Positions 39,928 through 51,217 of a DNA stretch of 64,000 bases are shown one piece after another. Each line of letters begins with the position of its first letter. Position 1 is the stretch's first letter. The notes beneath the pieces are model-generated. The model saw only the letters and a program-made list of their open reading frames with translations. It was not told the DNA's origin and made no database searches. Where the stretch lies: assembly GCA_025345505.1 (NCBI GenBank), contig JANVCC010000261.1:7023833-7087832 (forward strand), written 5' to 3'. Position numbers and translations under genes: made by a program. This DNA is from Todiramphus chloris collaris. Taxonomy: Eukaryota; Chordata; Aves; Coraciiformes; Alcedinidae.

Positions 39928-42900
39928 TTACTAACTACCAAGATCAAAATTCTTCAGTTTTAAAACCATTAATTGAAAATGCACTAAATATATTTGCAAC
40001 AAGCTATTTTTTTTTCTTGTAATTAATATGAAAATAACAAACACTTTGAGATTGTTTACTAATTCTAAGTGTAGTTTTACTAAACAGAACATGAACGTAT
40101 GCACTGCATAGCCATTATGTGCCTGAACAAAACATTGGATGCACTGGACAGCGTTCCCAAAGTGTAGATATTTTGAACAAGCTTTATGTTTTTACTTAAG
40201 GGATACTTATCTTTTGAGAGATGCAGACATCAAGAGATTCTTTCAAATACAATATCTGCAGCACATTGAAAATGTAAAGTAAGTTAAATTAGGCAGAAAG
40301 CAACAGTTCTATGGAGAAAAAGACCTGCTCAGTTTCAAGACAAACTCATCCTCATGTTTTCTGGAATTTAATTCTTTGAACATCAGTCTGACTAAAATGG
40401 TGCACATCTTCTAAAGGGCACTCAGATCTAGAGTCTGGTGAGTAAGGACCAAAAATAAACTCCCTAATTTCTCCACGTATGAAGAATTCTTACTCTAGGA
40501 ACCAGATGTGATTTCTGAGCTCTATCAAATTCTTTTGGTGTACCTGAATGCAGAAATTAACCTTGCATGATTTAATACTCATAAAAATAGTAGAGGTATT
40601 TTACATCAATTACAAATGCACTGACTCTTTGATTCATGTTCTTAAATGAAATATAACGAATTATCATTACTCATAGGTTGAAAAAGAGGCCTTGGCTTGA
40701 CGTGTGTAAACAGAGAGTTCAGTAAAAGTCCAGAGGGGTCTTATTAATTTCCCTGAGCCTGATTAGGAATTCAGTATAGAGAAAGGAAAGTCTGAGAAAA
40801 GATACTGCTACATCATACAGATCAGGATACTGTTCTGTATCCTTCAAACAAAATGGATCTGTCCATCTTGCATTTCACATATAAAAGACAGTGGAGAGGG
40901 AACTAATCTTAATAAACAACCTCTTCGCACTTCTTATTCCTCATTTCCATTAAATTACTGAATTTAATATTAGCCTTTACTGATCAGGGGAAATTCTTGT
41001 CGGCATCTTAGTGAAAACATCTGCCCAGCAAGGACTAATGACAAAAATGATACACCACAAACTTAGACCTATTTCTGAATAAATGTGCCAGAGGAGATGG
41101 TTATCGACACTCAGTTTCTTCCTACCACCATTCTGACAGAGAGTAACTCCTGCCTAGCTCTGTGAGAGGCCTGGAGAGCACTCCTTAAAACACATAGTTT
41201 AGGAAAGGTTAGCTCCAGTCACCTTCATCAGCTGGTGAGCTTTGTTTAGCAGCTGGAAGTATTAACACCTAAAGGCAGCGCACAGCTGGATCCGCAAAAG
41301 GACATCTGGTAACATCCTGCAGCTGTGTCAGCACTAGGACAGACACTAACTGAAATTAATGTCATCTTCTCTCAAAATCAACTGCAACCTCTCTCTCTAA
41401 ATTCTTTGTTAATTAGCAGAGCCCTGTCTCAACAAAGACACAGAAGGAAGGCTTCAAAGCAGCACTGTGGATAAATAAAAGTACAGAAAGACTTATCCAT
41501 TAGTAGGGATTGAAAATATCACTAAGTGAAACTTAAAGAGACTGTGGAAAAGATGAGATTTAGTAAAAGTCCCTGAGTTTGGAATGAATCACAAAGAGTT
41601 GTGCTATTTTCCTCATCTGCTTGTGATTCTCAGCGATGCACATTTAAGAGCAAGGAAAACTTTCAACTGAAGAAATGGTTATTCAGCTGGGATGGACTTG
41701 TCTGTGAGTTGAGGGCAGGGGAGCATTCAACTGAGTTTAAGGCACTGAGACTGAATTTCTCCGTTTGTGCAGTGGGAGCTCAGCTGAGGTACTGAGCACA
41801 ACAGCAGAGAATCCCCTGCTGTTCCAGGAAACCTCTGCACTGCCCAACCATGTGTGGGCAAATGAAATCTGTCCTTTCATAGGACAGAAAATGAAGTCTA
41901 GAATAACTGCATTTTATGTTTGCCTATTTTTCATCAAAATAGCCCTCAACACTCGATCAACCTCATTTCAAAGCCTGGAGTGAGAATTTTGATACCTAAT
42001 TACACCATCTTATGCCCCTCCCCTTGAAAGTCTGTCTACATGAGATTGATAAAATAAAATAAATTATCTACATCACAAATTAACTGCAACAACTCTTGTA
42101 AAAATTCCCAAAGGAATTAGACATTTATAAAGATAATGAAGAATCAAAATTACATCGGATGTAAAAGAAAAATATCTGGAATACCTATGAAATGTCTCGC
42201 AGAAGCTGATTTGTGAAGTCATTGCTTTGGGAAAAACTCTTATGCAATTGCATGTCTCAGTTGTGCTGTCTGAATTTCTTGTTTTGCAGCACTTGCAAAA
42301 TAAAAACAAACTTAAAAATCAACAATCTTTTCCCTCAAAGGAACAAGATGGATGGATCTATAGAGAGATCCTCAATAAATTCCACTCTTTTCAGTGGAAA
42401 AAGTACACTGCTATAAACATGGCATTGTCTTTTAAGCTTACCCTGAAAATGTATGAATAATTAGTAAACTGTGGTGATAAAAACAGTTGAATCTAGCTGT
42501 GTTTCCCTGTACCACATAAACAGGTACTGTGGATGCTATGTTGCTGTTCTGCGAGGATGTGCATGAGGAAACAAGGAATTTTTCTTCCCTGCAGTAGGAT
42601 TTTTTTTTTTCTGTGGGTTTCCCCAGGGTGCTTTATGACTCTGCATGAATCCCATTTATGGCACAATTGATCCCAGAGGAGGCAATGTAACAAATGCTCT
42701 GAAATAAGAAGAGGTGTGCATTTCACATTTAATGCCACCGAGTAATATATTCAGGAGTTAATATAAAATGGTATCCATTTCACTCTCGCAGAGTTTCGAT
42801 TAAATCTTTTTTTTTTCCTCTCTCTGTGCTAATGTTAGGTTGGCAGTAGCTAAATAGCATCAAATTTATTTCCATCGTGCTTTGTCTGTGGAGGTGCGAT

Positions 42901-43636
42901 ATCTGTAATTGAAAGTTTGACCATCTTTTCATTATAGGAAGACTAAGCTCATCCATCAGTGACAGAAGCAGGAAGTTGGTGTCATACATCAAGTGTCATT
43001 TAGCACATGCACATCATTCACAGAGATCAATTATTATAATATTTATTTTAAACGGCACAGGTTGGAACTAAGAAAGTGAGATATCCATCTTTATCAGTTA
43101 CATACCTTTAATTCCTAACAGTGTTACCAGCAAATTTGGTGGTACAGCCATCCACACTCTACATTTTGTACAAGTAATAATTTTTAATTTCATTTAGACA
43201 TATCCCAATTTGTCTTCATCGTTCATCTCTTAGAATTCAATAAATTCTTGTTTTATGAAACCAGTCAGAAACTCCTTGCTGAATAACCCATAATAACAGC
43301 CAGCTGTTGTTAAGCAAGAGGTGACTGTATTAGCTTAGTGCCACAGCTAAGGCACAAGTTAAAAAAAGAGATTTCTTAACCCCTCTGTATCTCCACACAG
43401 GCTAGACTCTGGGTCTTTCCACACCCAGTGCTCCTCGCTGTAATGATAATCCATATATTGGAATCGTGACAAAAACCAGAAAAGCATGTCTAATACAGGC
43501 TAAAACTTGAAGCCATTTTTTGATTAATTAATTTTCTTTTTATACACTCATAATTCCCCCCAGACAATTCTACCCCACCCATTTCCCTCCACTCACTCTT
43601 CTCTCCCCTGTCTCATCCCTTTCTTCTAGTGGAAAT

Positions 43637-43655
43637 CCTGACATTTAATGTCAGG
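43637..43655. repeat. 19-bp hairpin, 9-bp perfect arms
   Basis: CCTGACATT (43637-43645), a single T, then AATGTCAGG (43647-43655). It follows a pyrimidine-rich stretch. A perfect one-base-centre palindrome of this length is noticeable but could be chance in a 64-kb window. Confidence 0.5.
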
Positions 43656-44112
43656 GAGCCCGCTGCTAGCTTTGATGTTAATAATTTACCCAAATTGACA
43701 ACAGATATAATCACTTTTTAAGTGTTATCAAAAACAGCTGCTGTGAAGAAATTCATTGTGGGAGATGGGGATATGGAGGAGGGGCTGCTGGTAGAAAGGG
43801 AAGCTTGGGTTATTATGCATGCACAACATCCACAGTCACACCCCAGGACAAAGGGACAGATTCTCTGCACTCAAAGACAGCTAGGAAAGAAGCGCCTATC
43901 ATCCTACTGAGATAAACCAGTAACACACACATTTAAAAAACCGAAACCTCGAAATTCCCACACAGTCACAGAAGAATAGACTGGACATCAAAAAATGTCA
44001 GCAGACCCCAATCAATTCAGAATTAAACCCAAAGGAGGGGATAGAACTGAAACGAAAGGTGAAGTTGCCAGGTTTTTTTAATATACTATGTTCTTGTGAA
44101 TGTGTTTTGATA

Positions 44113-44148
44113 GCGCGTGTGTCTGTGTGCATATGTACACGCATGTGC
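44113..44148. repeat. Alternating purine-pyrimidine tract (Z-DNA prone)
   Basis: Bases 44113-44122 read gcgcgtgtgt. After one break, 44124-44148 alternate perfectly (tgtgtgcatatgtacacgca, then tgtgc). Such tracts with GC and GT steps are known to favour left-handed DNA under supercoiling. No gene is tied to it here. Confidence 0.6.
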
Positions 44149-47100
44149 CTGTGAATGCAGCCCGTGTTCCGCAGAGGAACGGTGAAGCCTGGCATCCCCG
44201 TGCTGTGTGGCTGCTCCCAACTGCAGGGAAGCTGAGGGAAGCTTTCTCAGCTCCCACCTTTGACAGGAAGAGGAATAAGAACTGGCAGAAAGACAACTGC
44301 CACCTCCCTGCAGAGTGAGGTGGAGTCAGAGCCAAAACCAAAAAAAGGCAATATCCATGCATCCACTGTAGACTTCATCTCCATCAGTGCTGGCTCGTTT
44401 AAGTGGCTAGTGTTTGACAGACTGGGGGGACAAAATCCAGGCTCCGGTTATTCCCAGCACTTCATTCCTTTTTATCTTATTGGAATGGCATCTTGTGGGA
44501 AGATGGGGACTGGTAACTCAAGTAATCCCTTTTGGTTGTGTGAAAAGGTGTCAGGCTCACTGGAAAGAGAGCAGATGAATGAGAGTAAAGCACTTTCCCT
44601 CCCTGGTTCTTCCCTTGGCAGGGGTTGAAGAGGACAGGCAAAGTCCAAGGACGTTGTACAGCCCCACGCTATTCCTTCCTGAAGCGGTTTGTGAAGACTT
44701 AGGCAAGGCTTCAAATACCACATAACGGCATTTGGCAGAGAATATCTATTAGAGGTCCCAGGAAAACTATGTTAGCAGGGGAATGTGCAGCCAAATCTTA
44801 CATGAAGCATTAGTTATGCTGGGTTTGGCAGACCTTTCTAGAAACCCTGAAAAATACTGAGAACTAACTTGGCCAGCACTTTGAATCCAGGGTTACAATC
44901 CTAGAGTGCAGTACATCCCTGTATTTCTGGCAGTAACTTAGAAAGTTGCATTTGACATTTGAACCTACGTTCCAACAAGAAATTTCCTTTTTCTGGGATT
45001 TTACAAGCGCTGAGGAACACAATACTCTTGGGAACCACTGACCCCTGTCTTGGATTTTAATGTCCATTAAGCGATTGCTGCAGAAAACAGGATACTCTGA
45101 GCAGCTGGGGCAGCATCCACTTGTGAATTGGGCTCTTTCCAACTTTAGCAAAAAACAGGTTAGCTCAGAAAAGGAGATCTTGCAAGAATGATATAGCAAT
45201 CATCAAAAACAAAATACAGGAAAGGAGGCTATAAACTGGCAACGGTTCAGGACTGTTGGCCTGTTGGCGTTTTAGGGTTTGTTGTCCCTTTGTCCTTTTA
45301 AACAACCAAGAAAAAGCAAAGTAAATATTAAATATTTGCATATGATGATTCAATTCTACCTGCAGTTAGATGAAAAAGTCAAGAAAATTTTTTCAAATTA
45401 TGAAGACTACTTCAAGCTCTAGTTCAGTCCTAATAGAATAAGGGTTTTTTTCACAGTGCAAAGGGGTTCAAGTGCTAGTGCAGGGCTATTGCCCATGTTT
45501 CATTAATAGGTCATCTGTTCCTCCTCTTAAATCATTTTAGTCAGCTTTCCCAGACTACCGACTGTCACTGTGTCATCTCACTTCTCTCTACAAGGAAGGT
45601 CACATCTATGACATTGTATCTCCAACTGACACTGCAATTGTATCAAAAGCAAGCTGTAAAACAGTGCTCAAAAATGATATTCAAGTGCTATGTGCACACG
45701 CGGGTGTGTTTGTCAAATCCACACCAAAACACACACATGCCCACAGTTCTCCAGCAGTGCCGAGGGCTTTCTGGCATTACAACGATGAGCGTGCTCTAAC
45801 AATTTACAGAGGGTAGACAACTGTTCCTCTGGTTCACGGAAGAAAAGAGCACCTTTACATCTCAAGAAACAGTCAGGGACAGCAGAGCCTCCATACAGTA
45901 AAATCACAAGCTATCAAATGAGGTATCAGTTGAGGATGTACTTGATGAAATAATGTTAGCTTTTCTTCCAGAACTCAGGGAAGGAGCTGGCTGACCAGCT
46001 GGTCATGTATATGCTACAAATATATGATTAACCCCTCGATGGAAAACCCAACAAAGATAACATTTTACCATTTCATAATGCAGTTGATTACCTATAGAAC
46101 AAACCAGCAGAAATTAAATTGTACTGGTTTATTTATTAGTACTAAATTGTACCCATTTGCTCAACAGGGAAAACAAATTGAACATTTTGAGTGTCCTTAG
46201 TCAAAATGTTCCCACTTTTCAAAACCCTTCCAAACTCAGCTCTGCTGAGATGGATTCTTCACAAGAGGTTTTTTTTTTGTCTTCATTAGACTAGCAATAT
46301 TATTAAAGATGATTTTAGATAATAAGATTGTGTTATTTTTTTTTTTGATGTGTTGGCTGGATGCCAAAAGAAGCTCCAAATGACCATTACTGGGTCACAG
46401 AGTAATGACACGTTGTTCTGAAAAGACTCTCCATGACAAAGGAAGATCGAATTTGTAATTACAGCTGGAACAGCTGCAATGAACCTTACGCATGAACAAA
46501 CATGCACAAATGTATGTGCAAACAATCTCTTCTGAATACAAACCAGCAACTGCAGTCACGTGCAGACACTGATGTGCTATCCTGAACATGGTAATAAGAT
46601 CTTTTGCTGGCACATGAAATATGTCCACTTCGAAATGCATTTTGTAGGTAAGAAATTCTTGTTCTGATTGGCGTTTTAATTTGAAACCAAATTACAAAAA
46701 AAAAAAAAAAAAAGAAAAAATATGAAGTATGCTGAAGCCAAATGTCCTTATTGCATCTTTTCAGAAAACTTAGTTCCAAAGTAATGAATGAGTTTTAACG
46801 TATGAATGTGTTTCTGTCAAACTTCTTTACTTGCTGTAACAATATTTTCACATTTCACTTTCTTTTCATTTAAACCTGCTTACAAGGGCCATTGCTCCAA
46901 TTCACATCTTCCTGATATTACATGCATTAAAATAAAATAGTAAGTGATATGCTTAGAGAACATGATGTAGAACATTGCTCATTGCTACGAAAATAACACT
47001 TTTATAGCACTCTTTGCACACCTTAAGAGATCTATCAGATCTGGAGCTGGCCAGGGAGTGAGTTACTCGGGAGGTCAGCTGTTTTGCCCCAGACACTTGT

Positions 47101-50100
47101 ACCCATTAATGGGTTATGCTGTCTCCCCAAATGTTTTTTCTGTCCTTTCTCCAGATTTTGGTGAAAGGCAAAAAACACTGCACTTTTCTAAATATAGTCA
47201 AAATAAATTTGAAGCTATCAGTGCTGTAATCAGCCCCATGCTCAGCATTTACTGTATGCAGGAAAGTAAAGGGAAGACCAACAGGAGACTTGGCTGTTCC
47301 TTATAAATCCTGTCCTTCTTGGACAAGACACTCTCACAGTGCAAGATATACATGAAGGTATTTTAAGCTGTTTTACATGACTCCTTTATCCACTTAGAAT
47401 TGGATGAGCAAGTAACTAGTGAGAAAGCAGCTATATTTTTACTGGTGAAAAATGTGTCAATACAAGGCCACTTTTTTTTACCTCTTACAACAAAGGACTT
47501 CAGCACAGCACATACAGACCTGGAAACACGGGGGCTTCCCCATAGAAGTATTGAGTTAAACTTGTATGATTTGTAAAAGTCAAATTGTATTTGTTTAAAA
47601 AATAAAACAAAGTAACTATATATTTTGAAAACAATTGCATTCTTACACCAGAAAGCCATCTGACATCTGACAGTCCACTAAATTGCAAGACATTTGTATT
47701 CTACACCTGAAATAACATCTCAGGTCAGATGAATCACAGCATTTTAAACTTTTGTTAACATAACTAATAAAATGGTGTGGGTTTTTTTCCAGACCAAGCT
47801 CTCCCCAATGGCAGGTACTCTAACAAATTGCCATCTTAATAAAGATACTATACTAGAATACAGTAGTAATGGTGGCAAAGTCATTTTCCACTGAAGATTT
47901 TATGTTTGTACAGTAGCTTTTGCTCTCTAGAGGCAAAAACTACAGAACAATATTAGATAGACATCTGACCTAACAGCTTTAGGTAGCATTTCATGAACCA
48001 AAGGACTCTCAAACGGTTTAAGCTACAAGTAAGTTCAATCGAGGTAGGTTTTAGATTTGTATGCCTGTTTCTCACAAAAGGAGATGTTTCTATTTTGCAA
48101 TTAGCAAAAACTTTAAGCTGCTGGGTCTGTGTAGAAACCTGACACTATCTAAACAGGGATATGAGGAGAGCTGCTGAAACTTGCCTGGCTACTTCATCAG
48201 CTGTTGTGAAGCAGGTGTGTACACGAGGCACATTAGGAACTGATGTTATTTTGCTCCTGCAACAAAGTGAATTCCCCTCAGTGCCTTTCAGCACAGCATC
48301 ACCAGGCTGGCAGTTTGCCATCTGGAAAACTGACATTTGCCTCCCCTGAGTCTGCTGCAGAGCACTGCTGCAAGATAGCATTTGTACCTAAAGAGAATGG
48401 AGAAGGGAGTAGCAACCGTGCTGAGCACAAATGAGAGACACACTGATGTTTTCCTTTTAAATAGCAGGAACTGTTGGCCTTTCAGAGTGTTTTTATTCAG
48501 CATCCTTTATTGTAAAGTGATTTTGCATGAAAAGAACAGTGAAGGTGTATATTACATGCTGTCAGTCTCCTGTTCCATCAGTCAAGTAAGAGTTATTTAA
48601 AGGACTAGCCTAGATTTTGAGCAACATATAACCTGAACCATTCAGCTTTTTATATATGAGTTAGCAGTAATAAGTGCATCAGGGTTTAAATCTGACAATG
48701 TGCATTTCAGGAAAAGTAATTTCAGAAGGAGTTGTCTTTCTGATAAAACTGGACTATAATAGGATAGATGTAGAGCCAAACATCATGACTTAGGCCAAAC
48801 TTTGTTTGGGTGGAAATTACTCCTTTACAGAGCACTGAGATTTATATTACCTATTCAGGTCTCAAAATAGAATTAGAAGACATGGGCTGACATAATGAGT
48901 TAAGTGCTGGAAATAAAGCTGTCATGATAAAAAAGCTTATGATGCAAACACTGTTTAACTCCATCTCAACAGTGACAAATTTAGCTCTGGCTAATCAGGC
49001 AATTTTGTTGTGCTTTCAAATGTACAACCTGTTCATCATTGCAGAGATGCTTTATATTTGCCAGCCATCTAAATGAGATACAAGTAGTTCATAAGGCATG
49101 TTCTAGTTATTTTAAGAGAGTAAATTTGATCCTTAATATATTTTCATATTTCAAATTCTTTGCTGAATTTAACTGGTGAAGCTTCATTGCACAGTTTACT
49201 TTTTTTTTTTTAAGGAGAAAATTTCTGATAATATAACTTTTGAGTAAAAGGAACAAGATTTAAAGGAAGAGATGTTATGTCTTTATTAAACCAAAGTGTA
49301 AAAAAAAAAAAAAGTGAAAACTGAAACTTATGAGTCTCTCATGGGCAAAGTACTTAATACTTTTCATTTCAAGGATTACTCTACTATTTACAGAAGACAA
49401 AAAAAAAGACAAAAAAAACCCCCACTGTCTTCTATTTCCTAATTGTGTTGTATGTGCACAAATGTGAGGTTAAACCATTAAAGCACACCCAGATAGCTGA
49501 GAAAATAGTTGCATAATAGCCTGGGTTTTTTCCTTAGGGTGACACTGAAATGCCTTTCAGCAAATAAATATAAATAAATATTTATTTTAACACAGATCCA
49601 GGTCACTGTAAGTCACTCCAGTCTTAGTGTGAATAACATTGTTTAGTTGTATTCTGTTGCATTGGCAGCTGACTCATCCTTTTCTTCTTGGTTCTGCAGC
49701 TATAGTTTCTTGCCTGAAACTGGTATCTTTTATAAACACAGAGCAATCGAGTCAAAACACTTGTCACCCTGTTTTCAAGGAGTTTGTAGATTAAGTCTGT
49801 ACTCTGGTGTCTGAATGTATGCTGCTGTTTGGGTTTCCTTAGAGTTACCACACAGCATACATCATTCCTGATCTAGTAAAAAAAGGAATAGACATAAAAG
49901 GATATCCACTTTACCCAAAGCCCAAAACAAATGTTATTTTATGTGAATTTGTTTCAGTACAACTAAGTAAATAAATAACTCTCAAAATTCACATGCTGTA
50001 ATATTTTTCTTGAGAAGATCTGTAGTACTTTTTGACATTTTGGTTGATCTTTTTCTATTTTTTATTGTTGTGAAAGAAATTATTCTATGGCATCGAGACT

Positions 50101-50169
50101 GTCATTTATTAATAACCAAGTTACATTGGCACATTTACTTCCATGTGGAGAATATATCCATCATGTTGG

Positions 50170-50250
50170 CCTTTCTTCCTTCCGGTCTTTCCTCTCCCTC
50201 TCCTCTCCCACTTTCCTTCCTCTACCCTTTCTTTTCTCTTCCCCACTTCC
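50170..50250. repeat. Pyrimidine-rich tract
   Basis: About 80 bases on the plus strand are almost wholly C and T, with only a GG pair near 50184 and three single A residues. Subrepeats of tccctctcc and cctttcttttctcttcccc type are visible. It lies about 150 bases before a long purine tract of the opposite sense, so the two stretches are roughly complementary in composition. Confidence 0.85.
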
Positions 50251-50533
50251 ATTTGTTGTATTCTTCACATCTTGGGATGTGAAATCTAGAATCATATATG
50301 AAAATAAGATACTGTACATGTTAACATCAGTATCTGTTCCCCAACATACGTCTTTGGTCTGCTTATGCAAATAGAAAGTTTTTGAGAACAACTATTCTAA
50401 GGGCAAAAGAAAAAGAGGAGAGAGGAGAGAAGAGAGGAGGAGAGAGGAGGAGAGAAGAGAGAGAAGAGAAGAGAAGAGAAGAGAAGAGAAGAGAAGAGAA
50501 GAGAAGAGAAGAGAAGAGAAGAGAAGAGAAGAG

Positions 50534-50562
50534 AAGAGACTTACAAGAAAGCCCAAAAGAGA
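50534..50562 (+). repeat. Linker repeat, left copy
   Basis: The sequence aagagacttacaagaaag, followed by cccaaaagaga, separates the GAGAA and GAAAGA arrays. It recurs with few changes at 50769-50797, so the GAAAGA and GACAAA arrays lie between two copies of one short sequence. Confidence 0.85.
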
Positions 50563-50704
50563 AAGAGAAAGAGAAAGAGAAAGAGAAAGAGAAAGAGAAA
50601 GAGAAAGAGAAAGAGAAAGAGAAAGAGAAAGAGAAAGAGAAAGAGAAAGAGAAAGAGAAAGACAAAGACAAAGACAAAGACAAAGACAAAGACAAAGACA
50701 AAGA

Positions 50705-50714
50705 NNNNNNNNNN
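50705..50714. other. Assembly gap (10 N)
   Basis: Ten N lie inside the GACAAA array. The G of the hexamer falls at 50703 before the gap and at 50718 after it, a distance of 15, which is not a multiple of six. The gap length is therefore not the real one if the array is continuous, and the true array may be much longer. Confidence 0.98.
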
Positions 50715-50768
50715 AAAGACAAAGACAAAGACAAAGACAAAGACAAAGACAAAGACAAAGACAAAGAC

Positions 50769-50797
50769 AAGAGACTTACAAGAAAGACCAAAATAGA
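50769..50797 (+). repeat. Linker repeat, right copy
   Basis: The sequence aagagacttacaagaaag, followed by accaaaatag, matches the left copy at 50534-50562 nearly base for base. After it the sequence becomes unique, so this copy probably represents the original, unexpanded flank. Confidence 0.85.
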
Positions 50798-50974
50798 AAT
50801 TTTACACAATAAAGCAACTGAGAACACTTGTTCAGTAGAGTACCCAAGAGTGACTTTTTGTGCCTTTAGGAACTTCATAAAATGTCTGAATTTGCAAGAA
50901 GCTTAACTGCGCAAGATGGGAACACTGGCAACCAGATAGCTAGGCTGAGAGATCAACTCATGTTCATTCTGGAG

Positions 50975-51193
50975 TTCGCTTGGAAAGTATCAGTTTTCCG
51001 TAGAGTCCTCTCCCTACTGCTCCCGTCCGCTTGGTCGAAGGCAGGAGAGCAGTCCCCTGCAGAGGCTGCTGCTGCTGGCTGGGCAGGAGTGGCACTGAGA
51101 GGGGCAGCAGGCACTCTGCCCAGCGTGCCCGTGCCAGCGCTGCGGGCACTGTGTGCCTCGTTAGAGCCCCTGTGCCTGCGCGCACACCGCTCG
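50975..51193. promoter_or_regulatory. Small GC- and CpG-rich patch
   Basis: Over 51001-51180 I count about 68% G+C, far above the AT-rich surroundings. About 14 CpG dinucleotides lie between 50975 and 51193, including the cluster around 51179-51193. It contains gctgctgctggct and many gcc/gcg steps. On the plus strand it is followed by a good splice-acceptor-like sequence, tgctctcttgatttcag (ending 51217). A 138-codon minus-strand open frame (50964-51380) and shorter plus-strand frames cross it. It could be a small CpG island or alternative promoter, a GC-rich exon, or an unrecognised repeat. At about 200 bp it is at the lower size limit for CpG islands. Confidence 0.3.
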
Positions 51194-51217
51194 CCAATCC
51201 TGCTCTCTTGATTTCAG

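Larger units (their letters stand above)
39928..50169. other. Unannotated noncoding DNA with homopolymer runs
   Basis: No gene recognised. It includes a pyrimidine-rich stretch at about 43555-43630, a 19-base hairpin at 43637-43655, an alternating purine-pyrimidine tract at 44113-44148, A18 at 46696-46713, and T12 at 49200-49211 with A14 at 49300-49313. Open frames up to about 122 codons (for example 44260-44628) match no family I can name. Confidence 0.6.
50405..50768. repeat. Composite polypurine microsatellite
   Basis: In order: imperfect GAGAGG-type repeats (50405-50460), about 15 perfect GAGAA units (50461-50539), a unique linker (50540-50554), about 17 GAAAGA units (50555-50662), then GACAAA units (50661-50704 and 50715-50768) split by ten N. 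The plus strand is uninterrupted purine over 50405-50539 (135 bases) and 50555-50662 (108 bases). Long frames on both strands across it are Lys-Glu/Lys-Asp or Ser-Leu/Ser-Phe artefacts. A tract like this can form triplex DNA and is a usual cause of sequencing or assembly failure, which the gap shows directly. Confidence 0.97.

Noticed and set aside
50363..50906. Two long open frames (171 and 174 codons) on opposite strands
   Set aside because: They read through the GAGAA/GAAAGA/GACAAA microsatellite and the N gap. The products are Ser-Leu/Ser-Phe or Lys-Glu/Lys-Asp repeats, an artefact of a stop-free simple repeat.
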